Source: Bacillota bacterium (GTDB taxonomy: Bacteria > Bacillota > Clostridia > Christensenellales > Aristaeellaceae). From it: a DNA stretch of 33,573 bases. The stretch's first letter is position 1; every line of letters starts with the position of its first letter. Under the pieces are notes generated by a model, which saw only the letters and a list, made by a program, of their open reading frames with translations, had not been told where the DNA came from and did no database searches. Position numbers and translations under genes: made by a program. Positions 23,453 to 31,158 of this stretch are shown here, in pieces. The stretch lies in the NCBI GenBank assembly GCA_029548395.1, contig JAKPNM010000131.1, positions 1-33,573 of the forward strand. Reading direction: 5' to 3'.

Positions 23453-24625
23453 ATGAAACGAGTCATTTTGATCGTTCTGGATTCGGTTGGCGTGGGGGAA
23501 CTGCCTGATGCTGCACAGTATGACGATTCAGGCGCCAACACCCTGGGAAACACAGTCAGGGCAACCGGGCTGCGCCTTCCCAACCTGGAAAAGCTGGGTC
23601 TGGGGGCCATTCCACAGGCTTGCCTGCCCCTGGATGAGCAGGCAGCCGGGATCAGCGCGCGGCTCAAGGAGGTTTCTCCTGGCAAGGACACGACCACCGG
23701 ACACTGGGAAATCGCCGGAGTCACGCTCAAGGCGCCTTTTCCTGTCTATCCTGATGGTTTTCCCGAGCAGGTCATCCGGCGATTTGAACACGCTATCGGA
23801 CGAAAGACACTGGGCAATTACGCAGCCAGCGGCACAGCCATCATTGAGGAGCTGGGTGAGGAGCATCAGCGCACAGGTTTTCCCATTGTCTATACATCGG
23901 CGGATTCCGTCTTCCAGATTGCTGCCAATGAGGCCGTCGTTCCCACCGGGCAGCTCTATGAGTTTTGCCGCATCGCCAGAAACCAGTTGCAGGGCGAGCA
24001 CGCGGTAGGGCGTGTGATTGCGCGTCCCTTTATCGGTGACAGGCGCGGCAATTTCAAACGCACCGCCGCGAGGCGGGATTATTCCCTTGAACCGCAGGGA
24101 GAAACCGTGCTTGACGCCCTGAAGGAAGCCGGGCATCAGGTGATCGGCGTTGGCAAGATTGAAGATATCTTTGCGGGCCGGGGGTTGACGCTTTCCGATC
24201 ACGCCGCGGGCAACAAGGCTTGTCTCGAAGCGACATTGCGCTGTATGGATCGGAATTTCAGCGGCCTGCTTTTTGTGAACCTTGTGGATTTTGACATGCT
24301 TTATGGCCATCGGCGCGATCCGGAAAACTACGCTGCTGCCCTGCTGTCCTTTGACAGCGTGCTGCCTGCTATTCAAAACAAAATGACCGGTGATGATCTG
24401 CTGATTCTTACTGCGGACCATGGCTGTGATCCTACATTCAAGGGTACTGACCATACCAGGGAATACGCGCCTCTTCTGGCTTGGCAAACCCTAAGCCAGA
24501 AGCACCGCCACCTGGAGGACCGCGGCAGTTTTGCGGACATCGCAGCGACAATCGCGGCGTATTTTGGTTTGCCGCAGCGCTTCAACGCTGTATCCTTTCT
24601 TGACGAAGTGGAGGATTTGCAATGA
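23453..24625 (+). CDS. deoB: Phosphopentomutase DeoB
   Basis: DeoB interconverts (deoxy)ribose 1-phosphate and 5-phosphate and links nucleoside breakdown to the pentose phosphate pathway. The 390-residue length is normal. Metal and phosphate-binding residues are in MKRVILIVLDSVGVGELPDA (D10), KDTTTGHWEIAG (phospho-threonine region), VDFDMLYGHRRD and LTADHGCDPTFKGTDHTRE. AGGAGGAC precedes ATG 23453. The stop overlaps the purine nucleoside phosphorylase ATG as ATGA, and the products are consecutive enzymes of salvage. Confidence 0.97.
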   Translation: MKRVILIVLDSVGVGELPDAAQYDDSGANTLGNTVRATGLRLPNLEKLGLGAIPQACLPLDEQAAGISARLKEVSPGKDTTTGHWEIAGVTLKAPFPVYPDGFPEQVIRRFEHAIGRKTLGNYAASGTAIIEELGEEHQRTGFPIVYTSADSVFQIAANEAVVPTGQLYEFCRIARNQLQGEHAVGRVIARPFIGDRRGNFKRTAARRDYSLEPQGETVLDALKEAGHQVIGVGKIEDIFAGRGLTLSDHAAGNKACLEATLRCMDRNFSGLLFVNLVDFDMLYGHRRDPENYAAALLSFDSVLPAIQNKMTGDDLLILTADHGCDPTFKGTDHTREYAPLLAWQTLSQKHRHLEDRGSFADIAATIAAYFGLPQRFNAVSFLDEVEDLQ

Positions 24626-25461
24626 TTGATTACAAGGATCTCAAGCGTGCAGCCAGCATGATCGAGCATTCCTGCGGCCCGGCGGATACCGCGGTCATTC
24701 TGGGATCGGGTTTGGGCGGCTTTGAGGAAGAGCTGCTGGACCCCATCTCCATTGCCTATGACGAGATTCCGGGCTTTCCGGAGTCCACAGTGCCCGGCCA
24801 CGCGGGGCGCTTCATCGTAGGCACCATCCGGGATCACCGGGTTTTGCTGATGTCCGGACGTTTCCATAGCTATGAGGGCTATAGCATGGACAAGGTCACC
24901 ATGCCGGTGAGAATCATGAGCCTGCTGGGCGTCAACACCTTGATTGTGACGAACGCCGCCGGTGCGGTCAACCTTGACTACCGGCCTGGCGATTTGGTCA
25001 TTCTGGAAGATTTTATCAATCTCAGCGGTCGCAACCCGCTGCGCGGCCGCAACCTGGATCGCTTTGGCCCTCGTTTTCCGGACATGAGCCAGACTTTTGA
25101 CAGCGAACTGCGCACGCTGGCCTTGGAGGAGGCGCAGAAGCTGGGCTTGTCGGCCAAGCAGGGCGTGTACTGCTGGATGAATGGACCCAGCTACGAAACC
25201 CCGGCAGAAATCCGCATGATACGCATTCTGGGCGCTGATTTGGTGGGGATGTCCACAGTGCCGGAAACAATTGTGGCCAGGCATTGCGGTATGCGCGTGC
25301 TGGGCATCAGCACGGTGACCAATATGGCTGCCGGAGTTTTGGATAAACAGATTCATCATGAAGAGGTGCTGGCAGCCGGCGAGGCGATCCGCGAATCCTT
25401 TTGCAAGCTGGTCACCCAGATCATCGGAAAGCTGCCCGAATCCACCATCGTGGAGATGTGA
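24622..25461 (+). CDS. punA: Purine nucleoside phosphorylase (trimeric type)
   Basis: This 279-residue enzyme splits purine nucleosides with phosphate to base and ribose 1-phosphate, which DeoB then uses. Family blocks: ILGSGLGGFEEEL, the phosphate site SGRFHSYEGYSMDKVTMP, NAAGAVNLDYRPGD, then GPSYETPAEIRMIR with the base-contact glutamate and STVTNMAAG with the key asparagine. Length and motifs fit the trimeric inosine/guanosine type rather than the hexameric DeoD type. In the GVYCWMNGPSYETPAE segment, CWMN is unusual in my memory but is outside the catalytic residues. Confidence 0.94.
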   Translation: MIDYKDLKRAASMIEHSCGPADTAVILGSGLGGFEEELLDPISIAYDEIPGFPESTVPGHAGRFIVGTIRDHRVLLMSGRFHSYEGYSMDKVTMPVRIMSLLGVNTLIVTNAAGAVNLDYRPGDLVILEDFINLSGRNPLRGRNLDRFGPRFPDMSQTFDSELRTLALEEAQKLGLSAKQGVYCWMNGPSYETPAEIRMIRILGADLVGMSTVPETIVARHCGMRVLGISTVTNMAAGVLDKQIHHEEVLAAGEAIRESFCKLVTQIIGKLPESTIVEM

Positions 25462-25486
25462 ACGATTCATAGATCAATGACAGTAC

Positions 25487-25522
25487 AAGGAGAAGACTGC
25501 TGTTTTCAGCGATCTTCTCCTT
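25487..25522. terminator. Large near-perfect hairpin between punA and pheT, probable bidirectional terminator
   Basis: AAGGAGAAGA pairs perfectly with TCTTCTCCTT (ten bases), and an inner GCTG/CAGC stem closes a TTTT loop; only a C-A mismatch and a G-U pair separate the two stems. It sits in the convergent gap and is nearly symmetric, so it could stop transcription from both sides. Neither flank has a clear T tract, so its efficiency is uncertain. Confidence 0.6.
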
Positions 25523-25542
25523 GATGCATGGGCAGGCTTGCA

Positions 25543-27957
25543 CTATATACGCAGTTCGCCACCCAGTTTTTGCAGCTTTTTATTGATGCTGCCCATCTTT
25601 TCCTCGATTTCCTGGCTGGTAAGCGTGCCCTTGTCTGAGCCAAAAGTCACTGTGAATGTCAGGGATTTTTTACCTTCCGGGATCTGTTTGCCTCGGTATT
25701 CCTCCACAAAGGTCAGGTCGATCACAGATTTCTCCAGCGCGCTTTGCACTTCAGCCCAGCTGACCTTCTCATCCAGCAGCACGGAAAAATCCTGCGCCAC
25801 CCTGGGGAAGAGAGGCAGCGGCTGGTAGCTGTTTGTGCGTGAAGCCAGGGGAGGCAAGGCCTCCATGTTCAGTTCAAACAGCACTGCTTGCGCGTGCTTG
25901 ATATCCGCTGCCTTGGCTGACGGGCTGCTCAGCAGCGCCAGGTGGCCTATTACGACGTCACAGCAAAGAATATTGAGCCAGGCCTTGGAATCGGCCCAGG
26001 CGGGCTGCTCACGCTGAGCGAAGGCCAGCGGCTGAGACATCACGGCGCGGGGCAGGCTTTCCAAAATACCCTTGGCCTGTCGAAACAGCAACCGTGCGTC
26101 CCTGCCCACCAGTGCACCGGCCAGGAAGCGCTGCTGCAAAGGCAATTCCTCGCCGCCTTGCGTTTTACGGGTTTCCTTTGCCGAGTAAACCTGGGCCAGT
26201 TCAAACACACGGAAATCATCAAAGTAGCGCAGGTTCTTTTCAACCACTTCCAGCATGGCAGGCACCAGAGAGGAGCGCAGCGTGCCGGTATCCGGTGATG
26301 GAGGCGAGGACAATTCCAGGCATGCTGACGCCTGCACGCCTGCCGCATCAAGGAACTGGCGATGTATCCAGGGATAGGTGTACACCTCGCGCATGCCGCA
26401 GCTGAAAGCCAGGTATTCACGCACCCTGCGTTCCAGCTGGATTCCCGGCTGATTGACCGCCTTGTGCAGGCGAACTGTTGGCGGTATGAAGTCAAAGTGT
26501 TCATAGCCGATCATGCGCGCGATTTCTTCAAGCACATCGTCTTTTTGACTGACATCGCCTGTCGCACGCCATGAAGGCACCCGTACCATCAGGTTCTGCC
26601 CGTTTTCTTCCACTGCAAAGCCAAGCGGTTCCAGCACTTCCCGCGCCTGATTGGCGCCTATGGCCCGGCCCAGCCGTATGCTGAGCCAGTCCAGGCTGAC
26701 CTGAATCACCGGGCATCGGGTTTTGACCGGGTACTCATCCGTGTAGGCGCTCATGCGGGCATCAGGATACAGGGCGTGAATCAGGTGATCGGCCACTGCC
26801 ATGGCCTGGTCCACACGCTGTGTGTCCAGCCCCTTCTCGTTGCGGATGGCGGATTCGGTGCGCACCTGATAGCGCGCTGCGCTGCGGCGCACCCCTCTTG
26901 GTTCAAAATTTGCGATCTCCAACAGGATACTGCTCGTTTCCGGCAAAATGGAATCATCCTTGCCGCCCATGACGCCGGCCAGGGCGATGGGTTGATGGCG
27001 GTCACAGATCATCAAATCATCGGTGCAAAGCTGCAGCTTTTTATCATCCAGGAGCGTCAGCTGCTCTCCGCTTCTGGCTGTACGAACGATAATTTCATCA
27101 CGGATTGTATTCTTGTCAAAGGCATGGGTAGGCTGACCGATGGCCAGCATCGTGTAATTGGTGACGTCTACCAGGCTGCTGATGGGACGAATGCCGACCT
27201 TCCAAAGCCTGACGCGCAGCCAATGGGGCGACTGCCCGTTGCTAAGCCCTTCATACTGCAAGGCGGCATAGCGTCTGCAGCGGCCAGGATCGTCAATCGT
27301 CACCGGAAAACGCGCCGGATTCTCAGGTGGCTGAAAGGCAGGCAGCGGCTTGAGTTCCTTGGCATAAATGGAAGCCAGTTCGCGCGCCAGTCCATAATGG
27401 CACCACAGGTCAGGACGGTTGGTAAGGGATTTGTTGTCGATTTCAAGCACAATATCATCCAGTTCAAGGACGGCCGCCAGGGGTGTGCCGGGGCTGGCCG
27501 GAAAGATGCTCAGATCCAGAATTTCGTGATCGTCCTTCGCCGGGAACAGCTCTTCCAAGCCGATTTCGCTTGCTGCGCAAATCATCCCATCGCTTTTGAC
27601 GCCGCGCAGCTTGGTGCTCTTGATCATGACCGGATCGCCCTCGCCGTGCCAGCGTACCATGGCGCCGGGCAGGGCAGTGGCTACCTGCATGCCAACCTTG
27701 ATGTTGCTGCCGCCGCATACGATGGTGCTTGGCGCGTCAGTCCCGACATCCACCAGGCACACCTTCAGCAGGTCAGCCTGCGGGTGGGGCTGGATGTCGT
27801 TAATCAGGCCAACCACAATGCTGTTCAACTGGTCAGCAGGGTTGATTGCTCCTTCCACCTCCACTGTGCGCATGGTCAGGTCGTGTGAAAGGGTTTTGAG
27901 ATCCAGCGACTCTGGCAGATCCAGGTACTCACGAATCCAGTTGAGTGATACTTTCAT
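25543..27957 (-). CDS. pheT: Phenylalanyl-tRNA synthetase beta subunit
   Basis: PheT forms the alpha2-beta2 enzyme with PheS and contributes tRNA binding and editing. The 804-residue length is standard. Order: MKVSLNWIREYLDLPES, the OB-type tRNA-binding domain with QPHPQADLLKVCLVDVG (about 55-72), the B3/B4 editing region, B5, the catalytic-like core with MIGYEHFDFIPP, and the C-terminal FDX-ACB domain starting near PLFPRVAQDFSVLLDE. AAGGAGG precedes ATG 27957. It lies 12 bases after pheS and shares its T-box control. The long antisense ORF inside is a shadow. Confidence 0.97.
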   Translation of the reverse strand: MKVSLNWIREYLDLPESLDLKTLSHDLTMRTVEVEGAINPADQLNSIVVGLINDIQPHPQADLLKVCLVDVGTDAPSTIVCGGSNIKVGMQVATALPGAMVRWHGEGDPVMIKSTKLRGVKSDGMICAASEIGLEELFPAKDDHEILDLSIFPASPGTPLAAVLELDDIVLEIDNKSLTNRPDLWCHYGLARELASIYAKELKPLPAFQPPENPARFPVTIDDPGRCRRYAALQYEGLSNGQSPHWLRVRLWKVGIRPISSLVDVTNYTMLAIGQPTHAFDKNTIRDEIIVRTARSGEQLTLLDDKKLQLCTDDLMICDRHQPIALAGVMGGKDDSILPETSSILLEIANFEPRGVRRSAARYQVRTESAIRNEKGLDTQRVDQAMAVADHLIHALYPDARMSAYTDEYPVKTRCPVIQVSLDWLSIRLGRAIGANQAREVLEPLGFAVEENGQNLMVRVPSWRATGDVSQKDDVLEEIARMIGYEHFDFIPPTVRLHKAVNQPGIQLERRVREYLAFSCGMREVYTYPWIHRQFLDAAGVQASACLELSSPPSPDTGTLRSSLVPAMLEVVEKNLRYFDDFRVFELAQVYSAKETRKTQGGEELPLQQRFLAGALVGRDARLLFRQAKGILESLPRAVMSQPLAFAQREQPAWADSKAWLNILCCDVVIGHLALLSSPSAKAADIKHAQAVLFELNMEALPPLASRTNSYQPLPLFPRVAQDFSVLLDEKVSWAEVQSALEKSVIDLTFVEEYRGKQIPEGKKSLTFTVTFGSDKGTLTSQEIEEKMGSINKKLQKLGGELRI

Positions 27958-27969
27958 TTCTGGTCCTCC

Positions 27970-29007
27970 TTATCGGAACTGGTTGAGGAAGCGCAGGTCA
28001 GCGCTGCGGAATAAACGGACATCATCCACTCCGTAGCGCATCATGACCAGGCGATCCAGGCCGATATTGATGTAAAAGCCGCTGTATATATCCGGGTCAA
28101 GTCCCGCTGCGCGCAGCACATTGGGATGCGGCGTACCCCCGGGCATCACCTCAATCCAGCCCACATGCTTGCATACCTTGCATCCACTGCCGCCGCACAC
28201 CAGGCACAGCATATCGATCTCAAAGCCCGGTTCCACAAAAGGAAAGAAGCCGGAGCGCATGCGCACCGCCACGTCCTGGCCAAAGACTTTCTTTAATATG
28301 GTGCGTATCAACAGAAGGCCGGAGGCAAATGAGAAGTCCTTATCAACAATCAGCGCTTCATATTGATAAAATGCGCGCTCGTGGCGGGCGTCAGTCGTCT
28401 CATTGCGGAAGGCCCGCCCCGGATAGACAAACCGCGCCGGCGCGCCATAACGCTGGAGATAACGCACGCTGGCGCCGGTCAGATGCGGCCGGAGGCACAG
28501 GCGCTGAGCCCCTGTTTTGCCCTCGCAGCCTTTGAGCCAGTAGGTATCCATACTGTCCCGGGCGGGATGCTCAGGCGGGAAGTTGAGATTGTCAAAGGCG
28601 TACAGCTCACTGGTGATATCATCTTCCTCAAACACCTCAAAGCCCAGGGACAGGAAGGCGTCATTCAGGTCATAGCACATCTGTGTGATCGGGTGCAGTC
28701 CGCCGATATCCGGCTGAATGCCTGGCAGGCTCAGATCCATTTCGCCCTCTATAACTGATTGTTTGGCCAGCATTTCCTGTTCCCGTTCCTGGAGGCTTTG
28801 CACGATGCGCTCTTTGACCTGGTTGGCTGCCTGACCCGCGTCGCGCCGCTCCTGCGGTCCCAGACCGCCCAAGGTTTTAAGCAGCAGCGTCAACGCGCCT
28901 TTTCTGCCCAGATACCGGTGGCGGATCTGCTCCAGCTCACTGGCGCCCGCGGCTGCCGCAATGGCCTGAACTGCCTCCTGCTCCATGATTAACAGGGTTT
29001 CTTTCAC
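27970..29007 (-). CDS. pheS: Phenylalanyl-tRNA synthetase alpha subunit
   Basis: PheS holds the aminoacylation site. The 345-residue protein has an N-terminal coiled-coil arm (about 5-90), then class II motifs: HPITQMCYDLNDAF, PPEHPARDSMDTYWL, the RAFRNETTDARHERAFYQYE motif 2 region and motif 3 NIGLDRLVMMRYGVDD. An inserted cysteine cluster (CLVCGGSGCKVC) is also seen in many Bacillota PheS proteins. I chose GTG 29007, preceded by GAGGAGG; the longer frame to 29094 runs back through the T-box terminator. It is the first gene after the T-box leader. Confidence 0.97.
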   Translation of the reverse strand: MKETLLIMEQEAVQAIAAAAGASELEQIRHRYLGRKGALTLLLKTLGGLGPQERRDAGQAANQVKERIVQSLQEREQEMLAKQSVIEGEMDLSLPGIQPDIGGLHPITQMCYDLNDAFLSLGFEVFEEDDITSELYAFDNLNFPPEHPARDSMDTYWLKGCEGKTGAQRLCLRPHLTGASVRYLQRYGAPARFVYPGRAFRNETTDARHERAFYQYEALIVDKDFSFASGLLLIRTILKKVFGQDVAVRMRSGFFPFVEPGFEIDMLCLVCGGSGCKVCKHVGWIEVMPGGTPHPNVLRAAGLDPDIYSGFYINIGLDRLVMMRYGVDDVRLFRSADLRFLNQFR

Positions 29008-29022
29008 AATGTCCTCCTCAAC

Positions 29023-29045
29023 AAAAATCCCATGCGATGCATGGG
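29023..29045 (-). terminator. Intrinsic terminator of the phe T-box
   Basis: On the minus strand CCCATGC and GCATGGG pair around an ATC loop, followed by ATTTTT. It is the attenuator that the T-box antiterminator competes with when uncharged tRNA is bound. It lies immediately before the pheS ribosome binding site. Confidence 0.85.
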
Positions 29046-29243
29046 ACGTCAGTGCGCGTGGTACCACCCAAATTCCGTGCCTTGGCACGCTCATGCCCTT
29101 AACGCGGGAAACGGCCTGACCTACAATCCTGTTCAGCCCGGCGGCTCAAAAGTGAATGCCCTGTCTTTTCCCGGTCCGCTTCCAGCATGCGCGGCCCTCT
29201 CTGTGAGAAAATTCCTCCAGGGGTTGTCCTTCGTCAAAGCCGA
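29023..29243 (-). ncRNA. T-box riboswitch leader for pheST (specifier UUC, Phe)
   Basis: This leader fills most of the 340-base gap between pheS and rbgA. It has the diagnostic T-box sequence GGGTGGTACCACGCG (29069-29055), which base-pairs with the tRNA 3' end, and a downstream terminator. The 5' portion has AGAGAG and GCTGGAAG elements of stem I. On the right arm of stem I the codon TTC (29156-29154) is followed by ACTTTTGAG, a usual position for the specifier, and TTC is a phenylalanine codon. Uncharged tRNA-Phe should promote read-through into pheS and pheT. Ends are approximate. Confidence 0.93.
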
Positions 29244-29249
29244 TGGATC

Positions 29250-29279
29250 ATCCTATCATTTCAAAGGATTTCATGTCAA
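29250..29279 (-). promoter_or_regulatory. Promoter of the T-box-pheST transcript
   Basis: A consensus TTGACA (29279-29274) and TAGGAT (29255-29250) are 18 bases apart on the minus strand, placing the transcript start near 29243 just before the T-box stem I. Confidence 0.7.
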
Positions 29280-29298
29280 CCTCTGGTCCCCGGTTTCC

Positions 29299-29327
29299 TT
29301 GCAATCTGTAGTGAATCATGATACTTT
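29299..29327 (+). promoter_or_regulatory. Possible promoter for rbgA-rnhB-yraN
   Basis: TTGCAA (29299-29304) and TACTTT (29322-29327) are 17 bases apart on the plus strand, divergent from the pheS promoter. The -10 box is weak. Confidence 0.35.
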
Positions 29328-29347
29328 TACCAGGAAAGGGGTGGCTC

Positions 29348-30211
29348 ATGCAACAGTCAATCGGCTGGTATCCCGGGCATATGGCCAAGGCCAGGCGCCT
29401 GCTGACAGAACAGCTCAAGCGTATTGATATTGCCATTGAACTGTGCGATGCCAGGCTCCCTTTATCCAGCCGCAATCCGGATCTGGATCTGCTGCTCCAG
29501 AATCGTCCGCGCCTGCTGCTGTTGAATAAATCCGACCTGGCAAATCCAACTGGAACCAAGGAATGGCTGGCATATTTTTCCAATCAGGGCATCCATTGCC
29601 TGGCTGTGACGATGCCCAAAGGAAAAAAAAACATCCTCTCTGCTGTGGAACAACTGGCAGCTGAACGCCTGGCGCGCTCCCAGAAAAGAGGCATCACCCG
29701 CAGTGTGCGCGCCATGGTGGTTGGTGTTCCCAACGTTGGGAAGAGCACGCTGATCAATTATCTGGCTGGCCGCGCCGCTTTCAAGGTCCAGGATCGTCCC
29801 GGCATTACGCGCGCGCCGCAGTGGATACAGGCTTCTCCTCAACTGCAGTTGGTGGATACCCCGGGCATGCTATGGCCCAAGCTGGACGATCCGCTGGCTG
29901 CCAGACGGCTGACATATATTGCCGCTGTGCGCGATGAGGTGGTCGATGTGTACCGCTTGTCGCTGTCCTTGCTTGATGAGTTGATGACCATCGCTCCAAA
30001 TGAAATCATTTCCCGTTACAACCTTAAGAATCCAAGCCTGCGCGGCCCTCAACTGCTCGAAGACATCTGTAAAAACCGCGGGTTTTTGCTGCGCGGCGGG
30101 GAGATGGATGTTGAGCGTGGCGCAGTCTGTGTGCTGGATGAGTTCCGTTCGGGCAAGCTTGGACGCATAACCCTGGAGATTCCGGAGGGGTCACCCCATG
30201 AGCAAGGCTGA
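29348..30211 (+). CDS. rbgA: Ribosome biogenesis GTPase RbgA (YlqF)
   Basis: RbgA is a circularly permuted GTPase needed for late 50S subunit assembly in Bacillota. The 287-residue protein starts MQQSIGWYPGHMAKA and has motifs in permuted order: G4 NKSD (60-63), G1 GVPNVGKS (126-133) and G3 DTPG (170-173), followed by a C-terminal RNA-binding region. I chose ATG 29348 with AAAGGGGTGG upstream over ATG 29318, which has no site. It overlaps rnhB by 14 bases, the common rbgA-rnhB pairing in Bacillota. Confidence 0.95.
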   Translation: MQQSIGWYPGHMAKARRLLTEQLKRIDIAIELCDARLPLSSRNPDLDLLLQNRPRLLLLNKSDLANPTGTKEWLAYFSNQGIHCLAVTMPKGKKNILSAVEQLAAERLARSQKRGITRSVRAMVVGVPNVGKSTLINYLAGRAAFKVQDRPGITRAPQWIQASPQLQLVDTPGMLWPKLDDPLAARRLTYIAAVRDEVVDVYRLSLSLLDELMTIAPNEIISRYNLKNPSLRGPQLLEDICKNRGFLLRGGEMDVERGAVCVLDEFRSGKLGRITLEIPEGSPHEQG

Positions 30212-30812
30212 GCGCTGTTTAAGCCTGTATCAGCATGACCTGGTTTTGTGGGAATCCGGTCTGGTCTTTGCCGGTATAGACGAGGCTGGCCGCGGTCCGC
30301 TGGCCGGATGCGTGATGGCAGGCTGCGTAGTGATGCCACGCGAGCCGTGCCTGAAAAACATTCTGGATTCAAAGCAGCTCACCCCAAAGCAGCGGGAGGC
30401 AGCTTATGAGCAGATCGTAGAGCACGCGATCTATTTTGGCCTTGGCAGCGCGGATCAGGATGAGATTGACGCCATGAACATCCTGGAAGCCACCCGGCTG
30501 GCCATGCGCCGTGCGGGACAGCATGCCAAAGCCGGTTTATTCCTGGTGGACGCGGTGGAACATGTCGGCCTCGCAGGCGAGGAGCGCGCCCTGGTATCGG
30601 GAGACGCTATCAGCTACAGCATCGCTGCCGCGTCTATCCTGGCCAAGGTGACCCGGGACCGCCTGATGATGGAGCTGGATCAGAAGTATCCCCAATATGG
30701 CTTCGCGCGTCACAAAGGTTATGGCACACGCGAGCATATTCAAGCCATCCGAACCTATGGCCCCTCTCCTGTACATCGCATGAGCTTTCTGACGCGCATA
30801 CTGAACGGATGA
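30198..30812 (+). CDS. rnhB: Ribonuclease HII
   Basis: RNase HII removes ribonucleotides from DNA and RNA primers. The 204-residue protein has the type II core AGIDEAGRGPLAG with D28 and E29, an aspartate in FLVDAVE, and ASILAKVTRDRLM with the fourth acidic residue. The C terminus YGFARHKGYGTREH is also family-typical. GGAGGGG precedes ATG 30198 inside rbgA. It overlaps yraN by four bases. Confidence 0.96.
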   Translation: MSKAERCLSLYQHDLVLWESGLVFAGIDEAGRGPLAGCVMAGCVVMPREPCLKNILDSKQLTPKQREAAYEQIVEHAIYFGLGSADQDEIDAMNILEATRLAMRRAGQHAKAGLFLVDAVEHVGLAGEERALVSGDAISYSIAAASILAKVTRDRLMMELDQKYPQYGFARHKGYGTREHIQAIRTYGPSPVHRMSFLTRILNG

Positions 30813-31147
30813 GTCAGTACGATCTGGGGCTGAAGGGCGAGCGCCTGGCCGAAGCCTATCTGATAGAAAAGGGCTATGCAATTAAGGAAAGACGCCTGCG
30901 TACCCGGGGCGGCGAAGTCGATCTGATTGCCAGCCGGCAGGGTATCCTGTATTTTATAGAAGTCAAATATCGCCCGGATGGCAGACTGGGCAGCGGGCTG
31001 ATAAGCATTTCTCCGCGCAAGAAACAATCGCTCCTCAGCGCGGCAGGCGAGTATCTTGCCAAGACCCCCAGCCCCTGGCGTTTGGCTTATCTCGAGATTA
31101 CCAGGGCAGGCATCCGCTTTCACGAGGATGTCTTGCACGAAAACTAA
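30809..31147 (+). CDS. YraN/UPF0102-family endonuclease-like protein
   Basis: This 112-residue protein matches UPF0102. It has the PD-(D/E)XK-like core GEVDLIASRQGILYFIEVKYR (about residues 35-55), in which the D and the E-x-K are the likely metal site, preceded by GERLAEAYLIEKGY. The family has no firmly assigned substrate; proximity to rnhB is conserved in many bacteria and suggests a DNA-repair or recombination role. ATGA overlap with rnhB supports the start. Confidence 0.9.
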   Translation: MSQYDLGLKGERLAEAYLIEKGYAIKERRLRTRGGEVDLIASRQGILYFIEVKYRPDGRLGSGLISISPRKKQSLLSAAGEYLAKTPSPWRLAYLEITRAGIRFHEDVLHEN

Positions 31148-31158
31148 AAGGTGTATGT

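Noticed and set aside
23528-24487. 319-codon minus-strand frame opposite deoB
   Set aside because: Antisense shadow; no start site and no homology seen.
24373-25470. 365-codon minus-strand frame across punA and the end of deoB
   Set aside because: It crosses two real genes on the opposite strand and has a Gln/His/Ala-rich composition without motifs.
26776-27888. 370-codon open frame on the plus strand opposite pheT
   Set aside because: Low-complexity, domain-free translation antisense to a strongly conserved synthetase gene; a codon shadow.
29032-29427. 131-codon plus-strand frame across the T-box leader
   Set aside because: The region is explained by the T-box on the minus strand; the translation has no family features.
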